DNA from: Psychrobacter sp. M13
Lineage (GTDB): Bacteria > Pseudomonadota > Gammaproteobacteria > Pseudomonadales > Moraxellaceae
NCBI RefSeq assembly: GCF_030718935.1
Contig: NZ_CP132194.1
Coordinates: forward strand, 3,113,392 to 3,177,391
Length of the DNA stretch: 64,000 nucleotides
Direction: 5' to 3'
The notes below the pieces were generated by a model. It was not told the origin of the DNA and did not search any database. It saw nothing but the letters and a program-made list of their open reading frames with translations. Made by a program: the position numbers and the translations under genes. Below are positions 9,301 through 17,974 of the stretch, in pieces. Position 1 is the first letter of the stretch. Each line of letters opens with the position of its first letter.

Positions 9301-9527
9301 TGATACTCGCCTCGTAGAGCGGTTTAGCCTCGACAGTAGCGGATATACTTATGTGATCACTGGCTTGCGGGGACTTGGCTGAGAGGGTTATCGAGGCAAC
9401 AGGAACACTATCAGCCTTTAGTCACCGCGCCAGTGGACATATAAGATAGTAGCGGATGGCGAGATCAGCTCCAAAATCCCAAGCACCTAAAACCAAAATG
9501 CCCTCTATTCATTTAGAGGGCGTTTTT
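9301..9527 (+). ncRNA. Candidate structured non-coding RNA with intrinsic terminator
   Basis: No gene is visible, but strong base pairing is. TGAT and CTCGCC (9301-9311) pair with GGCGAGATCA (9458-9467). CACTGGC and GCGG (9358-9370) pair with CCGC and GCCAGTG (9425-9435). GGCTGA (9377-9382) pairs with TCAGCC (9411-9416). GCCTCGA (9327-9333) can pair with TCGAGGC (9391-9397) as a pseudoknot. A clear terminator follows with no coding sequence before it on this strand. It does not match tmRNA, 4.5S, RNase P or E. coli 6S RNA as I know them. It could be a rod-like regulatory RNA or part of a mobile element. Confidence 0.5.
9500..9527 (+). terminator. Intrinsic terminator
   Basis: GCCCTCT and AGAGGGC arms around an 8-base loop, followed by GTTTTTAAT. 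It ends the candidate RNA upstream of dld; dld has its own promoter candidate at 9598-9606. Confidence 0.75.
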
Positions 9528-9597
9528 AATCTACATATATATAGAAATATAACTTATTATCAGCCATGCGGTCTGCTCACGTAATAGACCTGTCCTT

Positions 9598-9606
9598 TGC
9601 TATAAT
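9598..9606 (+). promoter_or_regulatory. Extended -10 promoter candidate for dld
   Basis: TTTGCTATAAT: TG, one base, then a perfect TATAAT at 9601-9606. No strong -35 box. It lies ~95 bp ahead of the dld start. Confidence 0.45.
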
Positions 9607-9700
9607 AAAGCTACCTTATTAACCTAGATTTATTTGTAAGATACTAGCGTTAGTAGCAATAATTGCAAAGCAACTTTTGGCTTTTAAAGGCGTTACCCCT

Positions 9701-11470
9701 ATGACTGACCAGCAATCGCTACACAAGGAAAATCCCATTTCTTTATCAAGTATAGTCTCTCAAGATAACCTCAGCACCGATCACGTGTTAGATAAACTAA
9801 CCGACGTACTGGGTGCTAGTAACGTGCAGGCAGATCCTGAGAAAAACGAGCACTATAGAATGGGCTGGCGCTCTGGCGGTGGCAGTGCTTTGGCGGTGGT
9901 ATTCCCACAAACCTTATTGGAGATTTGGCGTAGCTTAGAGATATGTGTGTAAGGCGATTGCATTATTATCATGCAAGCGGCAAAAACGGGATTGACCGAA
10001 GGCTCGACGCCAAGCGGTAACGACTACGATAGACCTGTTGTCGTGATTAATACCCTTGCCATAAACCATCTGTATTTGATTAACGATAACCAGCAAGTGA
10101 TTGGCTTGCCTGGAACGACATTGCACCATCTGCAAAGTCAGCTCAATACTGTTAATAGAGCGCCGCATTCCGTCATTGGCTCATCGACATTGGGCGCCTC
10201 TATTATCGGTGGCATCTCCAATAATTCAGGAGGCGCTCTGGTAAAAAGAGGCCCTGCTTATACTGAGCTTGCATTATTTGCCCAAATAAATGAACACGGT
10301 CAGCTCGTACTAGTCAATCATTTAGACGTCGAGCTAGGTGACTCCCCTGAAGAGATACTCACTAACCTACAAACAGGTAATTTTGCTAAAAGTGGCTTAC
10401 CTGACAGTGGTAGGCTGGCATCCGATAAAGAATATATCGCTCGTGTGACCGATATTGATGCCAGTACGCCGAGCCGTTTTAATGCAGACAAGCGCAGACT
10501 GTATGAAGCCAGTGGCTGCGCTGGCAAGCTTGCCGTATTTGCCGTACGCCTTGACACTTATCCCATCGCGGTAAAAGAGCAGACCTTTTATATAGGCAGC
10601 AATAGTACGCACGAGCTGGCACAGCTGCGACGACAGATATTATCAAGCTTTAACCATATTCCTGAAGTAGGCGAATATATGCACCGTGATATATTCGATA
10701 TCTCTGCCAAATATGGTAAAGATACTTTTTTGAGTATTAAGCATTTAGGAACTAACGCCTTACCGAGACTATTTTCTATCAAAGGCGCTATTGATGCTAG
10801 ATTGAATAAATGGTCTTGGATGCCCAAACACTTCACCGATAAAGTGATGCAGATGATAGGTAATCTATTTCCAAAGCATTTGCCCAAGCGCATGACAGAG
10901 TATCGTGATGAGTACGAGCATCATCTGATCATAAAAATGAGTGATGAGGGAATAAAGGAGGCGCAAGATTTTTTACGCTCGTTTTTTGAACGCTCAGAAA
11001 CAGGTGCTTATTTTGAATGTGATAAAGCAGAGTCAGAAAGTGCTCTTCTCAACCGTTTTGCCGCAGCAGGCGCTGCGATTAGGTATGAAGTGATGTATGA
11101 AAGAGAGGTTGGCGAGATGCTAGCCCTTGATATTGCCATACCCCGTAACGAGCTTGAATGGTTTGAGGTGTTGCCTGATGACATAGCACAGCATTTAGAA
11201 AAGAAGCTCTATTATGGGCATTTCTTTTGTTATGTGTTTCACCAAGACTATATCTTAAAAAAAGGCAGCGATGCCAAGCATGTTAAAGAGATGATGTTAA
11301 AGCGCTTGAGCGAGCGCGGGGCAAAATATCCTGCCGAGCATAATGTCGGGCACTTGTATGAGGCGGAACCTGATTTGCAAAACTTTTATAAAAGCCTAGA
11401 CCCAACCAATACCTTTAATCCTGGTATCGGTCAAACATCGAAAACTAAGCGTAACTGTGCATGTTGTTGA
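9701..11470 (+). pseudogene. dld: Quinone-dependent D-lactate dehydrogenase, interrupted by an in-frame stop
   Basis: The reading frame from MTDQQSL at 9701 (AAAGG ten bases upstream) to 11470 matches Dld, the membrane-associated FAD enzyme oxidising D-lactate to pyruvate: YRMGWRSGGGSALAVVFP, then MQAAKTGLTEGSTPSGNDYDRP, GSSTLGASIIGGISNNSGG, and the Dld membrane-binding and C-terminal regions. A TAA at 9950-9952 interrupts the same frame within the FAD-binding domain, between ICV and CIIIMQAAK. The four codons there (TAA GGC GAT TGC) look like a lost KADC-type stretch, as from a one-base insertion compensated by a nearby deletion. Restart at ATG 9971 would lack part of the FAD domain. It is either a recent pseudogene or a sequence error, since the rest shows no decay. 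Confidence 0.8.
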
Positions 11471-11529
11471 TAGGCAGTCTGACTGTCAACTCAATATATT
11501 CTATACGTCATAAAAGCTGTGTAAACCTT

Positions 11530-11538
11530 TGCTATAAT
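11530..11538 (+). promoter_or_regulatory. Extended -10 promoter candidate for avtA
   Basis: TTTGCTATAATAG with a perfect TATAAT at 11533-11538, about 50 bp before the avtA start. It is the same arrangement as upstream of dld. Confidence 0.45.
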
Positions 11539-11587
11539 AGCGCCACTTTATCAAACAAATAACCTCTTATAACCTCACGGTAACGCT

Positions 11588-12907
11588 ATGAAATTCTCAA
11601 AGTTCGGTCAGAAATTTACTCAGCCAACTGGTATCTCGCAATTAATGGATGATTTAGGTGACGCGCTAAAAAGCGATCAGCCCATCAACATGCTAGGCGG
11701 CGGTAATCCTGCCAAGATTGAAGCAGTAAACGAGCTATTTTTGGCAACCTATAGAGCGCTTGGCAACGATAATGATACAGGCGAAGTGAATACTACCTCT
11801 ATTAATAGCATGGCGAATTATTCCAATCCGCAAGGCGATGCAGCTTTTATCGATGCTTTAGTTGGCTTCTTTAATCGTCATTATGATTGGAATTTGACGG
11901 CAGAGAATATTGCCCTGACCAATGGTTCGCAGAATGCGTTTTTCTACTTGTTTAACTTATTTGGCGGGACGTTCGTTAATGAAAAGAATGAGTCTGTTGA
12001 TAAATCTATTTTGTTGCCGCTCGCGCCTGAGTATATTGGTTATAGCGATGTCCATGTCGATGGTCAGCATTTTTTATCAGTATTGCCGCATATTGATGAA
12101 GTCACTCATGATGGCGAGGAAGGATTCTTTAAGTATCGCGTAGACTTTGACGCATTAGAGAGCTTGCCAGCGCTTATTGAGGGTCGTATTGGCGCGATTT
12201 GTTGTTCACGCCCGACCAACCCAACAGGTAACGTACTCACTGATGATGAAATGGCGCGGTTAGCTGAGATTGCCAAGCGTTATGACGTGCCGTTAATCAT
12301 CGATAATGCTTATGGCATGCCCTTCCCTAATATCATTTATTCAGACGCGCATCTAAATTGGGATAACAATACGATTCTTTGCTTTAGCCTGTCTAAAATT
12401 GGCCTACCAGGAGTACGTACAGGCATTATCGTAGCAGCGTCCGAAGTTATCGCAGCGGTTAGTTCGATGAATGCGGTGGTCAATCTAGCGCCGACACGTT
12501 TTGGCGCAGCGATTGCTACGCCACTCGTGAATGATGACCGTATCAAGCAATTATCTGATGACACGATTAAGCCCTTTTATCAGCAGCAAGCCACTACTGC
12601 AGTACGTCTGCTAAAAAAAGCCTTGGGTGAATATCCGCTAGTGATTCATAAGCCTGAAGGCGCGATATTCTTGTGGTTATGGTTTAAAGACTTACCGATT
12701 ACTACCGTCGAGCTGTACGAGATTCTAAAAGAAAAAGGCACGCTTATCGTACCCAGCAAATACTTCTTCCCCGGTGTTGATGTAGATAACTATAAACATG
12801 CGCATGAATGTATTCGCATGAGCATCGCCGCTGATGAAGATACTTTGAAAAAAGGTATTACTGTGATCGGTGAGGTGGTTCGTGGGTTGTATGATGAGGC
12901 TAAATAA
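11588..12907 (+). CDS. avtA: Valine--pyruvate transaminase
   Basis: 439-residue fold-type I PLP aminotransferase that closely resembles AvtA, which converts alanine and 2-oxoisovalerate to valine and pyruvate. Family blocks are MLGGGNPA, NYSNPQGDAAF, LTNGSQNAFFYLFNLF, PLAPEYIGY, SRPTNPTGNV, IDNAYGMPFP and the PLP-lysine block CFSLSKIGLPG, ending with HKPEGAIFLWLWFKDLPIT and HECIRMS. Length matches the family. It stands alone between dld and convergent hchA, ends at a strong terminator, and has its own promoter candidate. Confidence 0.9.
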   Translation: MKFSKFGQKFTQPTGISQLMDDLGDALKSDQPINMLGGGNPAKIEAVNELFLATYRALGNDNDTGEVNTTSINSMANYSNPQGDAAFIDALVGFFNRHYDWNLTAENIALTNGSQNAFFYLFNLFGGTFVNEKNESVDKSILLPLAPEYIGYSDVHVDGQHFLSVLPHIDEVTHDGEEGFFKYRVDFDALESLPALIEGRIGAICCSRPTNPTGNVLTDDEMARLAEIAKRYDVPLIIDNAYGMPFPNIIYSDAHLNWDNNTILCFSLSKIGLPGVRTGIIVAASEVIAAVSSMNAVVNLAPTRFGAAIATPLVNDDRIKQLSDDTIKPFYQQQATTAVRLLKKALGEYPLVIHKPEGAIFLWLWFKDLPITTVELYEILKEKGTLIVPSKYFFPGVDVDNYKHAHECIRMSIAADEDTLKKGITVIGEVVRGLYDEAK

Positions 12908-12940
12908 ATAGCTTTAAAAAAACTAAGATCAAAAACAAAA

Positions 12941-12970
12941 AAACGGACTATTCATTAGTCCGTTTTTTTA
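12941..12970 (+). terminator. Bidirectional intrinsic terminator between avtA and hchA
   Basis: ACGGACTA and TAGTCCGT around TTCAT, with an A-run before and a T-run after, so it can stop transcription from both convergent genes. Confidence 0.85.
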
Positions 12971-13007
12971 TGCTGTAGGCGTATAGCAATAGTTTAACTA
13001 AGCTCTC

Positions 13008-13931
13008 TTAATTGAGCGCTTTTAGTAATTCATTAGCACTAAGCTTACCAAATTCATTAGCTGCTAATGGCCCATCGCCTGAGATGAGCTTTCTATCTTG
13101 ATGCGTCTGTCCTGAGGCTAGTTTATTATCAATAGTCATGCCTAAATCTTCCAGCTTTTCACCGAAGTACCATGGCATTAGTCCCGGCAAATAGCCAAGC
13201 TTGGGCATTTGCTTATCCATACCCGTCGGGAACGCCACTATTTTATAACCTTTAAAAATAAAATCGCTTTCAGACTTAGCCGTTCCATCAGGACTATCAA
13301 GATTAGCAGCTAGTAAAGCCGCGGGGCCATGACAAATCGCTAGCGTAAATAAATCCTTTTTATGACCCCAACGTAGCAGTTCACCAAGGTTTTTATCTTC
13401 AGGCAAACCTAGCATCGCGCCATGACCACCTGGGATAAATATTGCCGCGTAGTCGTCGCTACCTGCCATATCGTTTGCTACAAAGCCTGCAATACTATTT
13501 GGGTTCTCAAGCTTTGACTTATATTCGTTATAGATAGCTTTGACGTCTTCGTCTTGATCAGGCATCGCCCACTGCTCAACTTTGACAGGGTCACCCGTTG
13601 GGGTAAAGACATCCACCTCGAAGCCTGCTTTTCTGAAATGTAATAAAGGCACCATCATCTCAACGGGATGATTACCCGTATCAAATTTATTGCCGTTCTC
13701 CATGGTCATATACTGCTGCTCGGTACAGACCATTAGAATTTTTTTATTACCCATATATGGCGTGTCGTACTCGGTATTATCATAGTTGGTTTTGCTAGGT
13801 GCAGCGAGTTTAAGCGATGACTTTGAGGGGATATAAATCCCTGCTTCGGTTTCTTGTGGCTCTAGACCTAAAGTGTCTTTGGCTTTATCTAAAGTATCTT
13901 TAGCTTTGTCCATTATGTTTTGAATGTTCAT
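13008..13931 (-). CDS. hchA: Hsp31-type protein deglycase/glyoxalase III chaperone
   Basis: 307 residues from ATG 13931, which has AAGGA seven bases upstream; an in-frame start ten codons earlier lacks this support. DJ-1/PfpI superfamily, class HchA: TGNHPVEMMVPL, FIPGGHGAMLGLPED, nucleophile-elbow Cys in LAICHGPAALL, FPTGMDKQMPKLGYLPG and GDGPLAANEFGKL. Hsp31 acts as a stress chaperone and methylglyoxal-detoxifying glyoxalase. The first ~40 residues include a duplicated DKAKDTL motif, an N-terminal extension not seen in E. coli HchA. Monocistronic, convergent with avtA. Confidence 0.88.
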   Translation of the reverse strand: MNIQNIMDKAKDTLDKAKDTLGLEPQETEAGIYIPSKSSLKLAAPSKTNYDNTEYDTPYMGNKKILMVCTEQQYMTMENGNKFDTGNHPVEMMVPLLHFRKAGFEVDVFTPTGDPVKVEQWAMPDQDEDVKAIYNEYKSKLENPNSIAGFVANDMAGSDDYAAIFIPGGHGAMLGLPEDKNLGELLRWGHKKDLFTLAICHGPAALLAANLDSPDGTAKSESDFIFKGYKIVAFPTGMDKQMPKLGYLPGLMPWYFGEKLEDLGMTIDNKLASGQTHQDRKLISGDGPLAANEFGKLSANELLKALN

Positions 13932-14144
13932 GAATTTTCCTTTTTTATTATTTATCATCATAAATAGCTAGAATTGATAAACCTGATAGATATATCAATT
14001 TGGCTATTGTCTGACAATAAGATAACAAACTAAGGAGTCTATAAATAGATGAAAAATTTTATGTTTCGTAAGCTTTGTAAAGTAAAGGTTGCTAAGTTAT
14101 AAGTAGTTGCAGAGCCATGACAGTTACTAAATTATAGAGTGCTT

Positions 14145-14522
14145 CTAACGTAGTTTTTTTAGCATTTTACTAGGCGTGATAGTAGGCTGAAAAACTCTCG
14201 TCCCATTCATCAGCGCAAACAGCACATAAGACAATAGGCAAGTATTAATCAGATCATGAATACTGGCTTTTATGTTTACACTGCCTAACGCCGAGAAGCC
14301 TTTAGGTGCAATGATATAACGATTGTCCAGATACTCGCCTGCCAAAGCCACGCACGTTACTATGATTAAGGCAATAAACGATCTTATACCTTGTCTTTTA
14401 ATAATTGGACGTAGTATCAGTAGGCTTAATATATAGACGCTGGTACCGACATAAATATGTAGAGCGTCCTTATCGAGGCCCGTAGCCGCTATTACGCCTA
14501 GTTTAAAGGTTTCAAAATCCAC
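14145..14522 (-). CDS. Small membrane protein of unknown function
   Basis: 125 residues with about three hydrophobic helices (roughly 25-42, 48-65 and 85-105) and a basic tail (KMLKKLR). The N terminus, GLDKDALHIYVGTSVYIL, and the central GEYLDNR are distinctive, but I do not recognise the family. It is transcribed in the direction of hisH/hisB but separated from hisH by a terminator, so it is probably independent. Length, hydrophobic pattern and codon use are consistent with a real gene. Confidence 0.6.
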   Translation of the reverse strand: MDFETFKLGVIAATGLDKDALHIYVGTSVYILSLLILRPIIKRQGIRSFIALIIVTCVALAGEYLDNRYIIAPKGFSALGSVNIKASIHDLINTCLLSYVLFALMNGTRVFQPTITPSKMLKKLR

Positions 14523-14554
14523 TTATTTCTCTCTAAATAACAGCTATTACTATA

Positions 14555-14590
14555 AATAAAAAGGTGAGTTAGACACATACTAACTCACCT
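14555..14590 (-). terminator. Intrinsic terminator of the hisB-hisH unit
   Basis: Perfect 11-bp arms, AGGTGAGTTAG and CTAACTCACCT, around ACACATA. On the minus strand the hairpin is followed by TTTTTATTT. Confidence 0.8.
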
Positions 14591-14618
14591 CAAACTCAAA
14601 TATGTGCATCAATATTAT

Positions 14619-15263
14619 CTAGACATCCCAATCTACAAAGTTCTTTAGTAGCTGCAAGCCTGCTTTATGGCTTTTTTCTGGATGGAACTGAGTAGCAAAT
14701 AAATTGTCTTTGATCACGCTAGCGCAAAATGGCTGGCCATAATCGCAGCTAGCTGCGACTTGAATGCTATCAGCAGGCGCGCAATAATAACTGTGCACAA
14801 AGTAAAAATGGGCGTTATCTTCAATACCAGTCCATAATGGATGATTAAAATCCATATCGGTAATAGTATTCCAGCCCATGTGCGGCACTTTAATGGTGGC
14901 GCCCTGCTCGTCTTTCCAAGTTGGATCAAACGCTTTTACGCTGCCCTCTAAGATGCCTAAACATGCCGTGCCACCATTCTCAGCGGACTGCTCAAACAAT
15001 GCTTGCATACCGACACAGATCGCCATCACCGGCTTATTAAATACAGCATGGCGCACGACTTCATCAATACCAGCATCGTGCATGCCGATCATACAATCGC
15101 GCATGGCACCGACACCAGGGAAGACAATCTTATCAGCCGCCGCGACAACCTTTGGATCATTAGTAATCGATACTTCCGCGCCAACTGCTGAGAGTGCTTT
15201 GCTAGCTGAGTGCAAGTTACCCATACCGTAGTCTAGGAGAGCTATTTTGGTCGCTTTACTCAT
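14619..15263 (-). CDS. hisH: Imidazole glycerol phosphate synthase, glutaminase subunit HisH
   Basis: 214-residue class I glutamine amidotransferase of histidine biosynthesis: N terminus [26 protein letters not shown], nucleophile Cys83 in [10 protein letters not shown], and the His-Glu pair in [12 protein letters not shown]. It supplies ammonia to HisF, which is outside the window. The ATG at 15263 overlaps the hisB TGA (ATGA), showing tight coupling; an upstream TTG is not needed. A hairpin terminator follows. Confidence 0.93.
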   Translation of the reverse strand: MSKATKIALLDYGMGNLHSASKALSAVGAEVSITNDPKVVAAADKIVFPGVGAMRDCMIGMHDAGIDEVVRHAVFNKPVMAICVGMQALFEQSAENGGTACLGILEGSVKAFDPTWKDEQGATIKVPHMGWNTITDMDFNHPLWTGIEDNAHFYFVHSYYCAPADSIQVAASCDYGQPFCASVIKDNLFATQFHPEKSHKAGLQLLKNFVDWDV

Positions 15264-15916
15264 CAAAACGCCTCTTTGGTCGACGGCAAGGTATTCAGTG
15301 CGCGCTCATCATACTCACAAGCCATACGTAGCGCACGGGCAAAGGCTTTAAAGGTAGACTCGATTTGATGATGGCTGTTTTTACCCTTGAGATTATCCAA
15401 ATGCACCGTCATCCACGAGTGATTGACAAAACCGTAGAAGAATTCGCTAAATAGATCCACATCAAAGCGACCCACATGCGAGCGGGTAAACGGAATATCC
15501 ATATGTAAACCTGGACGCCCTGATAGATCGACAACAGCGCGAGTTAAAGCTTCATCGAGTGGCGCATAAAAGTGCCCATAACGACGAATGCCCTTTTTAT
15601 CGCCAAGCGCTTTGTTAAATGCTTGGCCTAGCGTAATACCTGTATCCTCAACACTGTGGTGATCATCAATAAAGGTATCGCCGGTGCACTTAATATCTAA
15701 GTCAAACAGACCGTGACGCTTGATTTGATCGATCATATGATCTAGAAAAGGCACGCCAGTATCGACCGTACCCTGACCTGTACCGTCAAGGTTGACCGTA
15801 CAAGTCACTTGAGTCTCAGCAGTATCGCGGGTCACAGTAGCGATACGGGCAGGACGACCGTATTGATTAAGTTTTAAATCTTGTTCGTTAAATGCTGTAG
15901 TAGAATTGGCAGTCAT
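15263..15916 (-). CDS. hisB: Imidazoleglycerol-phosphate dehydratase (monofunctional HisB)
   Basis: 217 residues covering only the dehydratase domain; the phosphatase domain of enterobacterial HisB is absent, as in Pseudomonas-type organisms. Metal-binding motifs are [43 protein letters not shown] and [16 protein letters not shown]. It carries out the sixth step of histidine synthesis. The ~20 N-terminal residues before RIATVTRDT exceed the usual ~195-residue length. It is first in the hisB-hisH unit with an extended -10 candidate (TGCTATGAT) about 60 bp upstream. Confidence 0.93.
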   Translation of the reverse strand: MTANSTTAFNEQDLKLNQYGRPARIATVTRDTAETQVTCTVNLDGTGQGTVDTGVPFLDHMIDQIKRHGLFDLDIKCTGDTFIDDHHSVEDTGITLGQAFNKALGDKKGIRRYGHFYAPLDEALTRAVVDLSGRPGLHMDIPFTRSHVGRFDVDLFSEFFYGFVNHSWMTVHLDNLKGKNSHHQIESTFKAFARALRMACEYDERALNTLPSTKEAF

Positions 15917-15972
15917 AGCTACTCTCTATAAAATAATTGTTATCAAAAGTGATGATATTAAAAGATGGTCTT

Positions 15973-15981
15973 ATCATAGCA
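15973..15981 (-). promoter_or_regulatory. Extended -10 promoter candidate for hisB
   Basis: On the minus strand TTTTGCTATGAT gives TG, one base and TATGAT. It is divergent from the candidate for the 16132 gene. Confidence 0.4.
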
Positions 15982-16039
15982 AAACAGCATCATAACAGCT
16001 ATGGTATGACCGTAAAGCACGCACATATTTGCCCTATTC

Positions 16040-16048
16040 TGCTAAAAT
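16040..16048 (+). promoter_or_regulatory. Extended -10 promoter candidate for the GNAT-like gene
   Basis: TCTGCTAAAATAGCG: TG, one base, then TAAAAT, 84 bp before the start at 16132. Confidence 0.35.
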
Positions 16049-16131
16049 AGCGTGTTTAGTATTTTTAATCGCTCCTTTTTACCCTATATTATCTTTAACT
16101 ACATCACTGCTCGACATTATAGGAAACCGCT

Positions 16132-16554
16132 ATGCCTTTAGAAGCAATTGCTATCAATGACTTAAGTACGCCGCTGATGGAGAAGCCGACACACGATAAT
16201 GAGCTGGCTGAGCGCTTGCAGTCCCTTTATGACAGCGATGATAATCATCCCTGTGGCGAATCAGTTTTGGCTATTATCGAGCAAGGTTTTAAGCGTGGGC
16301 AATGGCTGTATGTCGGTATGTTCAATGACAAGCCTATCGCCGCCGTTGGCTGTTTTGATGATGGGCAGACTAACGCTAGACGTTTGCAGTATTTAACGGT
16401 TCATGAGCAAAATCGCGGCCGCGCTATCGATGCCAAATTTATCAAAATGGTCTACGATGCGGAGATCAAAAAAGGCGTGCGTCAGTTTGTCCCTGTCGAT
16501 GAGGATATCCACCGTATTATGAGTGAATATGACTTATTACAGCTAAAATCATAA
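16132..16554 (+). CDS. GNAT-fold protein, possibly PanZ-like acetyl-CoA sensor
   Basis: 140 residues. The middle, WLYVGMFNDKPIAAVGCFDD, then LQYLTVHEQNRGRAIDAKFIKMV, resembles the beta4-alpha3 region of GNAT proteins, with NRGRAI in place of the acetyl-CoA-binding R/QxxGxG/A loop. The order is similar to PanZ, which promotes PanD self-cleavage and senses CoA. The resemblance is by eye and weak, and no panD is near. Preceded by AGGAAACCGCT, a weak ribosome site. Confidence 0.5.
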   Translation: MPLEAIAINDLSTPLMEKPTHDNELAERLQSLYDSDDNHPCGESVLAIIEQGFKRGQWLYVGMFNDKPIAAVGCFDDGQTNARRLQYLTVHEQNRGRAIDAKFIKMVYDAEIKKGVRQFVPVDEDIHRIMSEYDLLQLKS

Positions 16555-16600
16555 TTTTGCCTTTAAAATAATTTATTTAGCATAAAAAAGCAAAAATACC

Positions 16601-16629
16601 TTGACAGCTGAGCCTATATTTAGTTTAAT
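16601..16629 (+). promoter_or_regulatory. Sigma-70 promoter of tRNA-Phe
   Basis: Perfect TTGACA at 16601-16606, a 17-bp spacer and TTTAAT at 16624-16629, placed 18 bp before the tRNA. Confidence 0.8.
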
Positions 16630-16647
16630 AGCGTCCTCAACGAAGAC

Positions 16648-16723
16648 GGCTCGATAGCTCAGTCGGTAGAGCAACGGATTGAAAATCCGTGTGTCGGCAG
16701 TTCGAACCTGCCTCGAGCCACCA
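16648..16723 (+). tRNA. tRNA-Phe (GAA)
   Basis: 76-nt cloverleaf with CCA encoded. Acceptor arms GGCTCGA and TCGAGCC, D-arm GCTC...GAGC, anticodon arm ACGGA-TTGAAAA-TCCGT with anticodon GAA, T-arm GGCAG-TTCGAAC-CTGCC, ending ACCA. Confidence 0.97.
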
Positions 16724-16757
16724 TTCGTTAATTGCATTCAGCTTTTAAATAAGCGAC

Positions 16758-16797
16758 CAAAAAGACCTCAGACATTCGTGTTTGAGGTCTTTTTTTG
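16758..16797 (+). terminator. Intrinsic terminator after tRNA-Phe
   Basis: AAAGACCTCA and TGAGGTCTTT arms followed by a T-run; the flanking A-run makes it potentially bidirectional for the minus-strand gene at 16844. Confidence 0.8.
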
Positions 16798-16843
16798 TCG
16801 GTAAGTTTTGAGTTATATTTACTGATTTTTGATTGGTTTATTT

Positions 16844-17209
16844 TTATGAAACTGGATCACGTAACAGTAACTCACAACGCTGCTGAGAATTTAAATTATA
16901 GACCGTTGCACGATAGTCAACACCATGTCGACCCTCAGCAAAAAAAACTTGATCCCCTACTGATAATTGACAAAAGCTACGCGCGTCATAAATGTAGTTA
17001 TCAATCACAAATATCTCATCACCATCCGCTTCTTTAACTTTATAAGTCTCGTTTTGATAAGTATCATCCTTAACCATAAATCGCTCATACCAAGCACCAT
17101 ACGCATGACTTGTACTCATCATACTCATTATTATTAGACCTAATATCACGACTGCTTTAGCTTGTACGCCGTTTAATAAAAATGACTTATTAGTAATGAA
17201 TTTACTCAT
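16844..17209 (-). CDS. Secreted protein of unknown function
   Basis: 121 residues. A basic N terminus and hydrophobic stretch (AVVILGLIIMSMMSTSHA) form a signal peptide likely cleaved after SHA, leaving an ~80-residue periplasmic protein with two cysteines (RSFCQL and QRCELL) that could pair. No family is recognised. It converges on the tRNA-Phe terminator. An AGAAAGG stretch lies upstream, a little far from the ATG. Confidence 0.55.
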   Translation of the reverse strand: MSKFITNKSFLLNGVQAKAVVILGLIIMSMMSTSHAYGAWYERFMVKDDTYQNETYKVKEADGDEIFVIDNYIYDARSFCQLSVGDQVFFAEGRHGVDYRATVYNLNSQQRCELLLRDPVS

Positions 17210-17392
17210 AAAGGTATGACCTTTCTGCTTGGTTTTTAGCTCTTTAACTATACTAAACTGTATGTTAAATAGATGATTACTTTGGCGCTATAGTAAAGGA
17301 TTACTGTCACGCTTAGATAACATTTTTGTGCTGTTTTTTAACTAAGGACGCTCAGTATACTGAAGTTATCTTAATATTGAAGGTAGGAGACT

Positions 17393-17893
17393 ATGCGAGA
17401 GTTTGATTACGACTTAGATTATAAAAATTTAGACCTGCGCGCGCAGCCTGAGCTGTATCGAGTTGGGCGTGGTGAGCAAGGTGTGCTCTTGGTTGAGCCT
17501 TATAAGTCAGAGATATTGCCGCATTGGCGCTTTGCGACTCCTGATCTCGCGACCGAAAGTAGTGAGACTATTTGGCAGATGTTTTTAGATTATTTGGCTG
17601 ACGATGATTTTGTCGGAGCGGATATGGCGCGTAAGTTTATCCAGATGGGCTTTACCCGCGCGCGGCGCTACGCCAACCATAAAGGTGGCAAGAAATACAA
17701 AGGGCCTGTGCCTGATGATAAAAAAGGTCAAAGTGGCGCGCATGGTCGCGATGAATTACCTAGGCAAGAGGAAGATCCTATCAAAGCAGAATCGGCGCGT
17801 ATCTTTAAGCAAAAATGGGACGACTGCCGCGAGAATGAGGACTATCTTCGCATGAAGAAGGAACACCGCGAGCGCTATAAAGAGGTAGAATAA
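17393..17893 (+). CDS. DUF4385 family protein
   Basis: 166 residues beginning FDYDLDYKNLDLRAQPELYRVGRGEQGVLLVEPYKSEILPHWRF, which resembles DUF4385 as I know it, continuing with FVGADMARKFIQMGFTRARRYANHKGGKKY and a charged tail. The function is unknown; the protein is soluble and presumably cytoplasmic. GTAGGAG before the ATG is a good ribosome site. gph follows 81 bp later on the same strand. Confidence 0.75.
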   Translation: MREFDYDLDYKNLDLRAQPELYRVGRGEQGVLLVEPYKSEILPHWRFATPDLATESSETIWQMFLDYLADDDFVGADMARKFIQMGFTRARRYANHKGGKKYKGPVPDDKKGQSGAHGRDELPRQEEDPIKAESARIFKQKWDDCRENEDYLRMKKEHRERYKEVE

Positions 17894-17974
17894 AGTAGAC
17901 TGGTCTAACTGCTGTGCTAAGGTAATAACAGCCAAAAACTAATATTAAATGACCTAACTTACAGGCGAAAAATA

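Noticed and set aside
9301..9480. Retron ncRNA, 6S RNA or tmRNA fragment
   Set aside because: The enclosing stem suggests retron or 6S, and CAGCTCCA near the end resembles the tmRNA 3' end, but there is no reverse transcriptase, no tag-peptide frame, no T-arm GTTCAA and no match to the 6S bubble I know.
16795..17037. 80-codon + strand reading frame after tRNA-Phe
   Set aside because: Overlaps the better-supported secreted protein on the other strand and has no ribosome site.
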